A DNA stretch of 64,000 bases from contig CALCJD010000015.1 in assembly GCA_937960895.1 (NCBI GenBank), forward strand, positions 62,001 to 126,000. The letters run 5' to 3'. Positions 16,648 to 25,699 of this stretch are shown piece by piece. A program made the translations under genes and the position numbers. The notes beneath the pieces were generated by a model that was given only the letters and a program-made list of their open reading frames with translations, ran no database searches and had not been told where the DNA came from. Source of the stretch: an uncultured Spartobacteria bacterium. Lineage in GTDB: Bacteria; Verrucomicrobiota; Verrucomicrobiia; Chthoniobacterales; Terrimicrobiaceae. Every line of letters starts with the position of its first letter. Within the stretch, counting starts at the first letter, position 1.

Positions 16648-17843
16648 CGTTCGAGCGCCGTCTGAATCCCCCGCGCCGCCGCGGCCAGTGCGGCACGATC
16701 CGGTTCCTGCGCGCGGTAAAAACAACTCTCCGCCGGAGCGCTTCGCATCGCCGTCTGCACCTGCACGACCGTCTGCGGCAACGCATTCCAGGCCGGCGGT
16801 TTCAGACGCGCCCGGATCCGGTTCGCCGCGCAGACCAGCGACTCAAGCAGCGGAACGGCCTCCCGGGGAAACTCCCGCGCGACCGGCTCCAGGGCCTTGC
16901 GCAGGGCCTCGAGGGAAAAGCGCGCCTGAACGGCCGCGCGGTCGGGCAGTTCGAGGGATCCTTCGTCCGCCTGACGTTCCAGCAGGTTCACCGCCTGCTC
17001 CGGCGTTTCAAAAAGGCACGATCCGGGCAGCACATCACGGGCCATGCCCACCGGGGTGCTGATCACCGGCCGGCCGGCCAGAACCGCCTCCAGTACGGAA
17101 TACGGTCCCCCCTCCCATCGCGACGAAATCACACACACATCGAGGGCCTGATACAAACGGTTCAGCGTGGGACGATCCAGGATATTTCGCGCGTAGTCGT
17201 CCCCGACGCCGGGTCGTTGTCCGACAAAACACACGGGGATGCCGGCCGCCTCCAAACGGCTCAGCAGATAGTGGCGGCGGGGTCCGGCCAGCAGGACCGT
17301 CGTCTGCGGAACCCGATCGTGCAGGTCGCGGGTTATGGCCAGAAACACATCGGCGCCCTTCTGGACCTTCGGTCGCAGGAGATCGCTTCCCTCGGAATCG
17401 CGGTGGAAGTTTCCAATGACAAATGCGTCGTCCTTCAATCCGAGCTCCCGCCGGATGGCGGCGCGTTCGGGCAGGGGGCGGAAAATGGCGGGATCCACGA
17501 CATACGGCACGCGAACCACCGGCAGCCCCAGCGCCTCGAACTGGTGCTTCGCCTCGCTGGAACGGGCAATCCAGAGGTCCACGCGCCCGGCGACCCGGGC
17601 AAACCCCGGACGCGTCAGATAAAACGCCGGAGGGTTGTCCGCAAAACAGACCACCATCTTTCCACGCAGGGCTGCCGGACCCAGCGCCTCGAGCGCGGGC
17701 CACCATGCCGCCAGAACCACCCGGGCCCGCGGCAGGCTGACAAAATGCGCCCGGCCCTCGAGCGCCGTCCGGGCCCAGCGCAAATCCTCATCCAGCGCCC
17801 AGGCGATCTTCTGCCAACCGGCGAGATGAACGTAGGGCCTCAT
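16644..17843 (-). CDS. Glycosyltransferase family 4 (GT-B fold)
   Basis: 399 aa. The donor half has FVIGNFHRDSEGSDLLRPKVQKG, with an unusual insertion next to the phosphate-binding region, and SSRWEGGPYSVLEAVLAGRPVI, the E-x7-E helix. WIARSSEAKHQFEALGLP is the inter-domain start. Starts with MRPYVHLAGWQ at the ATG overlapping the upstream stop. Retaining sugar transfer from a nucleotide donor is the family activity; the specific sugar is unknown. Confidence 0.85.
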   Translation of the reverse strand: MRPYVHLAGWQKIAWALDEDLRWARTALEGRAHFVSLPRARVVLAAWWPALEALGPAALRGKMVVCFADNPPAFYLTRPGFARVAGRVDLWIARSSEAKHQFEALGLPVVRVPYVVDPAIFRPLPERAAIRRELGLKDDAFVIGNFHRDSEGSDLLRPKVQKGADVFLAITRDLHDRVPQTTVLLAGPRRHYLLSRLEAAGIPVCFVGQRPGVGDDYARNILDRPTLNRLYQALDVCVISSRWEGGPYSVLEAVLAGRPVISTPVGMARDVLPGSCLFETPEQAVNLLERQADEGSLELPDRAAVQARFSLEALRKALEPVAREFPREAVPLLESLVCAANRIRARLKPPAWNALPQTVVQVQTAMRSAPAESCFYRAQEPDRAALAAAARGIQTALER

Positions 17844-18811
17844 GAACGACTGCAAACCAGGGCCTGCACCAGCCGGCGATAGGCGGCGCACATCAGATCT
17901 CCGGAAGGCGCCTCACGCAGCACGCGGGCCCGGAGCGCGCCGTATTCCCCCTTCATGCGCTCCACCGCCGCGACCAGGTCGCCCTCCATCAACACGCCAA
18001 ACTTCCGTCCCAGCTCCACCGTGCCGCCGGTGTCGGGGTGATAAAGCAACGGCAGACCGCACTGCAGGGCTTCGACGGGATGCATCGCCCCGGGTTCGAA
18101 ACGCGACGCCGTCACACACACATGAGCCTGGCGCAGGATCGCCGCGAGGGCATGACCCGCGCAGGGTTTGAAGGTGCGCGCCGCCCGCCAGGTGATCTGC
18201 GACGGCCAGCGCCCCACGATCCAGAGTTCGACATCCCGGAGTTTCCCGTTAGCAATGAGCGCGTCCATTTCGGCATAGACGTCAAACCCCTTGCCCATGT
18301 TGTCGGACCAGTGATGCGTCACAATCCGCAGGGGACGGTCCGGCCGCCAGGGCGTGGTTCCGAGCGGATGAAAAACGGCGGGATCCGCCCCGTTGAGGAT
18401 CACCGAGTGGGGACGGCTTTTGTCGAACCAGCGCTCCGCATGGTGGTCGCGCAGCCACTCGGAAACGAACACCGTATGATCGGCCGCGCGATTGCACTCC
18501 GCCAGAAACCGGTCCATCTCCCGGGTTCCCTTGCGGGCGTCGTTGTCATTGATCCGCTGGATGCAAAGCAGCCGGGGATTCCGTTCCTTCGCGCGCAGGA
18601 CGTCCTCGTAGGAAATGCTCAACGGACCCGACAACCCCGCGTGGGTGCCCAGGACAAGATCCACGGATGCGTCGAGGGAATGGCGGATCCCGTAACCACA
18701 GCGTCCCAGATAGGCGGAAACCTGCCTCAGCCATTGATTGCCGCCTCCAAACGGTCCCCGGCGGGGACGCATGTTGAAGGCCACGGTCACGGGCTTGGGA
18801 GAAAAAATCAT
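17840..18811 (-). CDS. Glycosyltransferase, GT4-like
   Basis: 323 aa. FNMRPRRGPFGGGNQWLRQ gives the Gly-rich N-terminal loop. The C-terminal half has RIVTHHWSDNMGKGFDVYAEM (phosphate-binding region with Lys) and TASRFEPGAMHPVEALQCGLPLLYH (acidic E...E helix). This resembles the small GT4 family that starts PRxxPWGGGNQW. The stop overlaps the next GT by 4 bp and the ATG overlaps the GT2 upstream by 4 bp. Confidence 0.85.
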   Translation of the reverse strand: MIFSPKPVTVAFNMRPRRGPFGGGNQWLRQVSAYLGRCGYGIRHSLDASVDLVLGTHAGLSGPLSISYEDVLRAKERNPRLLCIQRINDNDARKGTREMDRFLAECNRAADHTVFVSEWLRDHHAERWFDKSRPHSVILNGADPAVFHPLGTTPWRPDRPLRIVTHHWSDNMGKGFDVYAEMDALIANGKLRDVELWIVGRWPSQITWRAARTFKPCAGHALAAILRQAHVCVTASRFEPGAMHPVEALQCGLPLLYHPDTGGTVELGRKFGVLMEGDLVAAVERMKGEYGALRARVLREAPSGDLMCAAYRRLVQALVCSRS

Positions 18812-19767
18812 GACGGTAGAATCTCGCTCACGATGCTCGTGTCGATGCTGGTTTTGCGCAGGTCGCCCCGGTCATCCAGCGGCAGGCGGAACCCCAGGGG
18901 ACGCACATGGTCCTCGAAACAAAGCGGCAGTCCGTTTTCCCCCGCCGGCAGATCGGATTCGCGGCGGATTTCATAATAAAACTCCCCGCCCGGAGGCGGC
19001 GTGTACCGGCCGTAGCGTTTGCCCTTGCGGATCTTCGCCTTGCAGCCGAGGTCGTCGTTGATGATGTCGGCCGCCACGGGCTTCATCAGGGTGGCCTGGT
19101 GCCAGCGGCGTCCGCTGGACTGAAACCGCGCAATCATGTCGTCCTCGGCCCCGAGCGACGAATCGATGATGTTCGACTGCGACGGATCGGAAATCTTCCA
19201 CGGCCCGAGTTCCCGCCAGAAGGCGCGGCGGGTCAGCGACGGGATGCCCGAGGCGATCACTCCGGGCAACCTCCATCCGAATGTGCGCAGACCCTCCACC
19301 GCGCGGGGCACCCGCAGACGGCCGCGGCGCAGGTCCCCGAGGATCGGGCCGACGTCCGCCCATCCCGGCGGTCCGAGCAGGCGGCGCAGGGTTTTGCGGC
19401 GAAGGAAATTCAGACCCACGGATCCGATCCAGGGATGACGGTCCAGCGTTTCCAACAGCGCACCCATCCAGTCCCCTTCGACGACAAACTGCACGTCCTC
19501 GGGCCAGATGAGCACGTAATCGCCCGCGGCCCGTTCGACGATCTCGTTCATCGCCCCGGCATGCGTCTGGGTGCGGAACCACTTGTGCTGCACCCAGTCG
19601 AGCCCCTCGATGTACGCGCGCAATCCGGCTTCGACGGAATTGTTGTCGCTGACAATCCACTCGATGCCGGGATGCCGGATGCAACGCCGCGCCGATTCCA
19701 GCGTGGCCCGCAAGTAATGCAGGCGGTTCCAGCTCAGAACCGCCACGGTGAGGGTCGGCCGGCTCAC
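18808..19767 (-). CDS. Glycosyltransferase family 2-like, GTG start
   Basis: 319 aa from a GTG at 19765-19767 that overlaps the stop of the upstream GT2 (GTGA). Longer in-frame versions would run deep into that gene. RPTLTVAVLSWNRLHYLRATLESA is close to the GT2 opening; EWIVSDNNSVE replaces the usual DxS motif and VLIWPEDVQFVVEGDW supplies the acidic metal site (PED). GAEDDMIARFQSSG is the catalytic acidic pair. C-terminal residues are charged and variable. Inverting transferase, substrate unknown. Confidence 0.82.
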   Translation of the reverse strand: MSRPTLTVAVLSWNRLHYLRATLESARRCIRHPGIEWIVSDNNSVEAGLRAYIEGLDWVQHKWFRTQTHAGAMNEIVERAAGDYVLIWPEDVQFVVEGDWMGALLETLDRHPWIGSVGLNFLRRKTLRRLLGPPGWADVGPILGDLRRGRLRVPRAVEGLRTFGWRLPGVIASGIPSLTRRAFWRELGPWKISDPSQSNIIDSSLGAEDDMIARFQSSGRRWHQATLMKPVAADIINDDLGCKAKIRKGKRYGRYTPPPGGEFYYEIRRESDLPAGENGLPLCFEDHVRPLGFRLPLDDRGDLRKTSIDTSIVSEILPS

Positions 19768-20564
19768 GACGCGGGAAAGAAGGCTCCGGTGTCGACGGTG
19801 GTGAGCGGTCCGCGGCAATAACGCTCCTGCTTCCACCGCGAAGGCGTCTTGCGAAGCAGCAGACGGTTCACGACGCGGCGCAGTTTCCCACCGATCCCGC
19901 CGCGATGCAGTTCCATGATGTTTTCCCGGGCCGCCGGACGGCGGGGATCCGCGCTGCTTCGGCGCAGGAAGCACAGATGCAGGCAGCGCAGGGGGGAGGA
20001 CTCCCAGTCAAATTCGCGCTCGAGGTTGCGCTTGCTGTCATGCCCGTATCCGGGCCGGAAATGAATCGTGCCGCCGTGCAGGCGTTCCACCGTGTCGCCC
20101 TCCCACGCGGTGATGGCGGCAAAGTTGTACAGTTTCGTGATGCTCCGGCTGGGCGGCGACAGATGCCCCGAGGCCTGCCGGCGGTCCTGATCGAGATCCG
20201 TGCAGTGCAGCACATTGCCCAGCACCATCCAGTGGCGGGAGAACTCGCCGGAGAGCACCCGGGGACGAAACGACGCGAGCCGCTCCGGGTCGTAAATTTC
20301 ATCCCCGTCCACACCGAAGATCCAGTTGTCGCCCCCGGCAAAGGGTTTGATCAACTCATGGGATTCGGAGGGGTGGTCGATGCGATGATAGGAAAGCTTC
20401 GCCGGGTGACGGCTGGCCAGGGTCATCAAAAGCCCGGGCGTGGCATCCGTCGAACCATTGTCGACCAGAAAAATCCGGTCGCAAAAGCCGAGGATGTTTT
20501 CCACGGCCCGCCTCACGAAAAGGTCCTCGTTGCGCACAAGGACAATGCCAATGATCCGGGTCAA
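19764..20564 (-). CDS. Glycosyltransferase family 2, TTG start
   Basis: 266 aa. The start must be the TTG at 20562-20564: an in-frame TAA lies three codons upstream, and the conserved first strand (RIIGIVLVRNEDLFVRRAVE) begins immediately. FLVDNGSTDATPGLL, then WIFGVDGDEIYDPERL (DGDE metal site) fit GT2 enzymes of the LPS core/beta-glycosyl type. HLCFLRR and a basic C-terminal helix may touch the membrane. The stop overlaps the GTG of the next gene. Confidence 0.85.
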   Translation of the reverse strand: MTRIIGIVLVRNEDLFVRRAVENILGFCDRIFLVDNGSTDATPGLLMTLASRHPAKLSYHRIDHPSESHELIKPFAGGDNWIFGVDGDEIYDPERLASFRPRVLSGEFSRHWMVLGNVLHCTDLDQDRRQASGHLSPPSRSITKLYNFAAITAWEGDTVERLHGGTIHFRPGYGHDSKRNLEREFDWESSPLRCLHLCFLRRSSADPRRPAARENIMELHRGGIGGKLRRVVNRLLLRKTPSRWKQERYCRGPLTTVDTGAFFPAS

Positions 20565-20634
20565 TGTTCGTTACAGAAACTGGCGGAGGGCACGGAGAAA
20601 AGCGGATGCATTTCCACCCTTCTTCGCAAAAATC

Positions 20635-21444
20635 CTACCGCTTGCCGCGCATCAACACCCAGAGCCATTCGTCGTCGCGTTCGACGTGAATGAGCTGGCC
20701 GAAGACGGAGAGAATCTTCTGGAAAATGTCCTCCGTGCGCTGCCAGGACACCGCCTCGAACGGACCGCCGCCCTCCTCCATGTTGGTGCCGAGTTCGTAA
20801 AGTACGTACCCGTCCGGCTTGATGACGCGGGCGTGTTCCTTGAAAAACGCATCCAGATCGAAGGCATGGTCGACGCAGTTCGTGTAGAGCAGGTCGAGGG
20901 AATTGTCCTTCTGCGTCAGGTGCATGAAGTCGCCGGGCACGACCCAGGGATTGTCCTCCCCCGGATTCAGGTCGATGCCGATGGCCTTCGGGAAGCCCAG
21001 ATCCCGCAGCACCTCGACCTCGGTGCCCTGACGCGCCCCGCAACAGAGGATTTCCGCATCCTTCGGCAGCAAACGGACCAGATGCCGGAAGCGGCGGTAG
21101 AATTTCAGGCGGAAATTCTTGATGTCCTCGTTGGTGAAACCGCCCTTCATCTTCAGAAGCTCCTCGAGCTTCAGCTTCTGGTGGGTGAGGTATTCCTCGT
21201 AGCTGGCGTAGTCGCGCGTGCGGACGCCGTCCGGTCCCTCCTGTTCCTTCCAGCCGCCGCCACCGTGGTGTTTCTGGCGGAGCGGATGCTTGTCGCGCTC
21301 GTGGACGTAGTTGGGATCCTGCCGGGCCTGCAGTTTGCGGTAATAACCGAATCCGCCGGGCGTGAGATAATAGAGCAGCGTCTTCGCGAAGAACCTGGCG
21401 AAAACGAGCGGCGGAACCTTGGGACGAAAGATGGAATCGGACAT
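20635..21444 (-). CDS. SAM-dependent methyltransferase, class I
   Basis: 269 aa. The first 110 residues are basic and partly helical (a glycine run at HGGGGW). The Rossmann part is at about 130-250: AEILCCGARQGTEVEVLRDLG is the SAM loop (G-x-G form altered to CGARQG), AIGIDLNPGED is the acidic ribose-binding strand, PGDFMHL and SLDLLYTNCVDHAFDLDAF follow in the usual order. It sits among glycosyltransferases, so glycan O- or N-methylation is likely but not shown. Confidence 0.8.
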   Translation of the reverse strand: MSDSIFRPKVPPLVFARFFAKTLLYYLTPGGFGYYRKLQARQDPNYVHERDKHPLRQKHHGGGGWKEQEGPDGVRTRDYASYEEYLTHQKLKLEELLKMKGGFTNEDIKNFRLKFYRRFRHLVRLLPKDAEILCCGARQGTEVEVLRDLGFPKAIGIDLNPGEDNPWVVPGDFMHLTQKDNSLDLLYTNCVDHAFDLDAFFKEHARVIKPDGYVLYELGTNMEEGGGPFEAVSWQRTEDIFQKILSVFGQLIHVERDDEWLWVLMRGKR

Positions 21445-21556
21445 GAATTACTCTCCGGAAAGCCCGCATGCGGGCGGACAGGGAACGATGCCGTTCTTCA
21501 CGGCGCGAGAAAAGTTCTTTGTGACGGCAGTTCGCGAAATGGACGCCCGGGGTGCT

Positions 21557-22342
21557 TCACCGGGAACGCCGGGATTGCAGGAAAAACGTCGTGGCCCCCT
21601 CGACCCAGAGCAGGTCGTCCTTGAAGGGACCGACATAATGGCGGCAGACACCGTCCTTCCGGCGGAAGTTGCCCCAGCTGATCTCGTACTCCGGCGGAAG
21701 CGTCCCGCCGCGCCCCCAGGCGGAGCCGGTGACGGCAAAAAACGTCTGCTCCAGGAACTGGAAATGTCTGGCCCGGGGACCGCAGAGCGAGAGGAATTTT
21801 TCCGCAAGGTCGGGGTCGAAGGCCGCCCGCGGCAGAAGATCCAGGCCGCTGTTGACCTTGCGCCAGAGGGGGAAGCCCATCACGGCCTCAATCTCCTCGC
21901 GCGGCATGGCGTATTTTTCGTTGGTGTCCTCCATCACCCAGACCGTGTCCTCCCCCCGGGCGATCCAGTTCAGCAGCTTCTCCGGACGGCGGAAAAAGAC
22001 GATGTCGCTGTCGATGACGATGTAACGGTCGTGCGGTGCGTAATGCCAGGTGTCGAAATTCTTGAGGAACCAATTGTGCCTGCGCCGACTTTCCCGGGCC
22101 GCCGGATGGGCGGCCAGCACGGTGTCGAGCTCGCGGTCGGCGTCGGCGCGGCGGATGACGCGGGCGTCCGGAAAATGGGAGCGCAGCGTTTCCACGTCAC
22201 GGTCCCCGAGCGAGCCGTCCTCATGAATGAAGGGCGCCCAATGCCGGCCGGTGTGAAATTCCAGACTCCGCAGCGTGAGCATCCCCATTTCCAGCATCCG
22301 CCGGGACAGCACCATGTGGAGCGACACCGGGGCGTCGAGCAA
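21557..22342 (-). CDS. GT8-like glycosyltransferase, start uncertain
   Basis: Frame open with homology-like character from about 22438 down to 21557. The only canonical start in the N-terminal part is the TTG at 22340-22342 used here (261 aa). The reading frame continues upstream as residues resembling a real N-terminus (ILPTFVRRQLIRFARHWFG) with no ATG, GTG or TTG before the TGA at 22469-22471. RYIVIDSDIVFFRRPEKLLNW carries the D-x-D metal site, and KVNSGLDLLPRAAF with FLEQTFFAV fits GT-A enzymes of the GT8 kind. Function as a sugar transferase is inferred. Confidence 0.7.
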   Translation of the reverse strand: MLDAPVSLHMVLSRRMLEMGMLTLRSLEFHTGRHWAPFIHEDGSLGDRDVETLRSHFPDARVIRRADADRELDTVLAAHPAARESRRRHNWFLKNFDTWHYAPHDRYIVIDSDIVFFRRPEKLLNWIARGEDTVWVMEDTNEKYAMPREEIEAVMGFPLWRKVNSGLDLLPRAAFDPDLAEKFLSLCGPRARHFQFLEQTFFAVTGSAWGRGGTLPPEYEISWGNFRRKDGVCRHYVGPFKDDLLWVEGATTFFLQSRRSR

Positions 22343-22468
22343 CGGATACTCGCGCCGGCGGGCAATGGCCGGGCGGCCAAACCAATGGCGGGCAAACCGG
22401 ATCAGTTGCCGGCGGACAAATGTGGGCAGGATTTTGATGGTCGGGAGAAGCGTTGAGGTTGGGTGGTA

Positions 22469-23383
22469 TCAAATCGCCCCCTGCGTCCGGGCTTCCGCGA
22501 TCAGGCGCTGAAACACCTCCTCCCCCGCGCGTTTGGTCTGCAGGTAGCGGAGGAAAAACGGATTCACCCGTCCGCGGGACATGATGCCCGAATAAAACAT
22601 GGGCAGCGGACCGTTGTAAAAAAAGTCGTCAAACCCGAGGCCGTCCCAGAATTTCATGCCGAGGCCGAGGCGGTTCAGCGGGGCGTAGAGGTTCATCATG
22701 CGGTGATAAAAGAACCGCTCCAGCACGCCGCCCAGACGGCCGACCGGTCCCGGCGGGTGCAGGGCGAGTTCCTCCCCGCAGATCTGGTAGCAGGATTTTT
22801 TGAACTCCTCCGGAAGATCGGCATCCGGTTTGTCGCAGATTTTTTCAAATCCCCACGGCGTCGGCTTGTCGTGCCGGATCAACAGTTCCAGGCAGGCCAT
22901 GAGCGCATCGAGACGGAAAAGCGAAGGATGCAGGTGGAACCGCGGCGCCCGAGGGACGGTCAGATGCATGAAACGGTGCGGACCGGTGATGGGCGCCTTG
23001 GTGACAAACCGCCGGTTGTCCCACCCCATGAGCCCGATGTAGGACGCGGGAATGCCGTCCAGCAGCCCCGGCAGCGTGCGGTTCAGATGGTCCTGATGGC
23101 AGGGTGCGAGGGGCGGATGATCCTCAAGCAGGAAATAGGTCTTCGTGAAGCCGCGTTTTTTCAGCTCCCGACAGGCCTCGAGAACAAAATGCCCCCAGAC
23201 ACGAGGCAGCGCCGGCTCGCCCACCGGAATGTGCGGCAGCGTCCCGGCTTCCTCCGGGGTCAATCCGCAAAAGAAAAGCGGCGGATGATCCGGCCAGTAT
23301 TTTTCGATGAGCTCATGCGTGAAAAACGCGGTCCATCGATAGGGATGGTAAACGGAAACGAGAATGGAAACGTCGGATGACAC
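22469..23383 (-). CDS. Putative glycosyltransferase-associated protein, GTG start
   Basis: 304 aa from a GTG at 23381-23383. DVSILVSVYHPYRWTAFFTHE resembles the first strand of GT-A-like proteins, and KTYFLLEDHPPLAPC supplies an acidic ED pair where the metal site should be. RAPRFHLHPSLFRLDALMACLE and YQICGEELALHPPG follow. It lacks a clear D-x-D. No exact family recognised. Flanked by a GT8-like gene and a sugar epimerase, so a role in the same glycan is likely. Confidence 0.6.
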   Translation of the reverse strand: MSSDVSILVSVYHPYRWTAFFTHELIEKYWPDHPPLFFCGLTPEEAGTLPHIPVGEPALPRVWGHFVLEACRELKKRGFTKTYFLLEDHPPLAPCHQDHLNRTLPGLLDGIPASYIGLMGWDNRRFVTKAPITGPHRFMHLTVPRAPRFHLHPSLFRLDALMACLELLIRHDKPTPWGFEKICDKPDADLPEEFKKSCYQICGEELALHPPGPVGRLGGVLERFFYHRMMNLYAPLNRLGLGMKFWDGLGFDDFFYNGPLPMFYSGIMSRGRVNPFFLRYLQTKRAGEEVFQRLIAEARTQGAI

Positions 23384-23448
23384 GATTTGGGAACGGCCTT
23401 CAGGCGGCTTGGGAAACCGCCCGAAGAACCCGTGAGGTCTGGTCGGAA

Positions 23449-24606
23449 TCAGGATGGAGTTTTGGCTCCGCGCAGGAGACCGGCCCGGGCCATTTCGGCG
23501 AGCGAGCGGTCGAAGCGTTCATTGGCGTCCGCGCTGGTGCCCTGTTCCCGCACCCAGCGGACAAACTGCGCCACTCCCTCGCGCAGACCGGTGAATTCCC
23601 TCGGTCCCAGGGCCGCCTGCAACCGCGAGAGATCGGCCACGGCGTGACGGATGTCGCCGAGGCGAAACTGTCCGGAAACCCGGTATTTCGGCTCCACGTC
23701 CAGCGCGGCCGCCAGCGCCTCCACCAGCTCGAACAGGGTCGAGCGGACGCCGGAACCCACGTTGAGCGTGCGCACGCCGGATTCCCCGTCGAGAAGCGCC
23801 CGCACGTTGTATTCGGCCACATCATCGATGAACACAAAGTCGCGGGTCGGTTTTCCGTCCTCGAAAAGATTGATCTCCCTCCCCGCCATGAGGAGCTGGG
23901 TGAAAATGGAAAGGATGCCGGTGTAGGCGTTGTTGAGGGACTGACCCGGACCGTACACGTTCTGATAGCGGAAAATGGTCACCGGGATGCCCAGCGCGCC
24001 GCCGATGTTGGCGATGAGATTTTCCTGCGCCAGCTTGGTGATCCCGTAAATCGACACCGGGGAATTCGGATCGTCCTCACACGAGGCCTCCGGCGTGACG
24101 CCCCCCCCGCAGACCGGACACGAGGTTTCAAAGCGGCCCGCCTCAAGATCCGCGGCCACGCGGCTGCGGGGAACCACCCGACCGTGTTCGCCGCAGGTCG
24201 CGGCGCCTTCGCCGTAGATGGCGCGGGTGGAACTGACCACCACCCGCCGGACGCGGTCCCTGGCGGCGGCCAGCGCCTCGCAAAACACCGCCGCACCCCG
24301 CACGTTGACGTCGCTGTAGCGTTCGACCTGATACATCGACTGACCCGTGCCGGTGCAGGCCGGGAGATAGAGGACGGCGTCCGCGTCCTGCAGCGCCCGA
24401 TCCAGCGCCGCGCGGTCGCGGGTGTCGGCGACGACGAGCGGAAATTTCCCCTCGATGCTGCGCAGGCAGGGCGAGGTTTTCGCGTCGGAGCCGTGGATCT
24501 GCGGGTCGAGCGAGTCAAGGATCACCGGTTCGTGTCCGCGTTCCGCCAAGCGCAGGGCGGTGTGCGAGCCGATGAATCCGGCTCCGCCAACGATGAGTAC
24601 GTTCAT
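23449..24606 (-). CDS. dTDP-L-rhamnose 4-epimerase-like extended SDR with Cys-rich insert
   Basis: 385 aa. VLIVGGAGFIGSHTALRLAERG is the NAD loop; VVVSSTRAIYGEG and IYGITKLAQENL give the Ser/Thr and Tyr-x3-Lys active site. Between them is an insert with CGEHGRVVPRSR, then ETSCPVCGGGVTPE with a C-x2-C pair, plus a further Cys. This insert is shared by dTDP-L-rhamnose 4-epimerases (6-deoxy-L-talose pathway, WbiB-like) and may bind zinc. FRYQNVYGPGQSL and FVFIDDVAEYNVRA complete the fold. The exact substrate is an inference from that insert. Confidence 0.8.
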   Translation of the reverse strand: MNVLIVGGAGFIGSHTALRLAERGHEPVILDSLDPQIHGSDAKTSPCLRSIEGKFPLVVADTRDRAALDRALQDADAVLYLPACTGTGQSMYQVERYSDVNVRGAAVFCEALAAARDRVRRVVVSSTRAIYGEGAATCGEHGRVVPRSRVAADLEAGRFETSCPVCGGGVTPEASCEDDPNSPVSIYGITKLAQENLIANIGGALGIPVTIFRYQNVYGPGQSLNNAYTGILSIFTQLLMAGREINLFEDGKPTRDFVFIDDVAEYNVRALLDGESGVRTLNVGSGVRSTLFELVEALAAALDVEPKYRVSGQFRLGDIRHAVADLSRLQAALGPREFTGLREGVAQFVRWVREQGTSADANERFDRSLAEMARAGLLRGAKTPS

Positions 24607-24607
24607 T

Positions 24608-25699
24608 TTACAAAAGGGAATTTGCGAGCCGCACAAGATGCCTGCCGAAATGGCCGCTTGTCCATCGCTCTTCGATGAGCCGGCGTGCGTTGCGGCCGAT
24701 GCGTTCGGCCTGGGCGGGGTCGTTCCAGAGTTCCAGGATCACCCGGCGCAGGGCCTCGGGATTTTCCGGGGGCACCAGGCGGCAGGTTTCGCCGTCCCGC
24801 AGGAACTCCCGGTCCCACAGCCCGGGGGTGTCCGAAACAATCACCGCCTTGCCACAGGCCATCGCCTGCGCGGTCACACTGTGACCGGAATCGCGGCGTT
24901 CGTTTTTGATCGGCACCACCACGAAGCGGCTTTCCTGATAAAGACGGCGCAGCGCGATGTCGTCGATGTTGCCGTCCGCGGTCACCCGCGGACCCACCAG
25001 TTCGCGCGGGAGTTTGATGCGGGTGACCAGGCGCAGCGGAAGATCGGGCACCGCCTTCAGCAGGGTCGGAAAATCCCGCAGATGGTCCGAGCCCACGCTG
25101 AGAATCGAGTCGGCGGGCGGAACATTCTCCGGGTGCCAGAACACCTCGTCGGCGCCAAACTGGACGATCTCCATCGGCGGCAGGCCAAACTCCCCGAAAT
25201 GGGCGCGCACCGCCTCCTCGTCACCGATGCCCAGCACCACCAACTGTGAGATGTTCCGCATGAGACCGCCCAGGGTTTCGAGGCGTTTTCTTCCGAGAAT
25301 TTTCCCCTCCAGCTTGCGGCGGCTGTCGTAGATGCCCTGGGTGATGGCCATCAGACGCGCGTGCAGGCCGCCCATCTGTTTCAGCACCGCCAAGGGAAAG
25401 GTGTTGCCGTCGGTGGTGCTGAGAATGACGTCGGCCTTCCGGATCTTGTCCCAATGCACGACGACATTGCTGGCGGCGAAGCTGGTCGCGAGATATTTGG
25501 AAACCGCATTCTGCAGGGGGCGCATCAGCGGGCGCACCCAACGGCTGTCGCCCGGAGCCGCCTCGGCAAAGGACACTTCCCAGCCCGCTTCGGCAAAGGC
25601 GTCGTATCCGTAGAGAAACTCCCTCGGCGCCACGCCGGCGGCGATGCGCGAGAGCAATTCGGCCCGGCCGCCGCGAAACATGTACACAATCCTCGGCAT
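24608..25699 (-). CDS. Glycosyltransferase, GT4-like
   Basis: 363 aa. The N-terminal half (FRGGRAELLSRIAAG, then FLYGYDAFAEAGWEV) is an atypical acceptor domain. The donor half has SILSVGSDHLRDFPTLLKAV, then VVVPIKNERRDSGHSVTAQAMACGKAVIVSDT, where the usual E-x7-E becomes a Gly-His-Ser/Gln helix, as in one GT4 subgroup. It is separated from the epimerase start by one base. Retaining glycosyl transfer is the probable activity. Confidence 0.8.
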   Translation of the reverse strand: MPRIVYMFRGGRAELLSRIAAGVAPREFLYGYDAFAEAGWEVSFAEAAPGDSRWVRPLMRPLQNAVSKYLATSFAASNVVVHWDKIRKADVILSTTDGNTFPLAVLKQMGGLHARLMAITQGIYDSRRKLEGKILGRKRLETLGGLMRNISQLVVLGIGDEEAVRAHFGEFGLPPMEIVQFGADEVFWHPENVPPADSILSVGSDHLRDFPTLLKAVPDLPLRLVTRIKLPRELVGPRVTADGNIDDIALRRLYQESRFVVVPIKNERRDSGHSVTAQAMACGKAVIVSDTPGLWDREFLRDGETCRLVPPENPEALRRVILELWNDPAQAERIGRNARRLIEERWTSGHFGRHLVRLANSLL

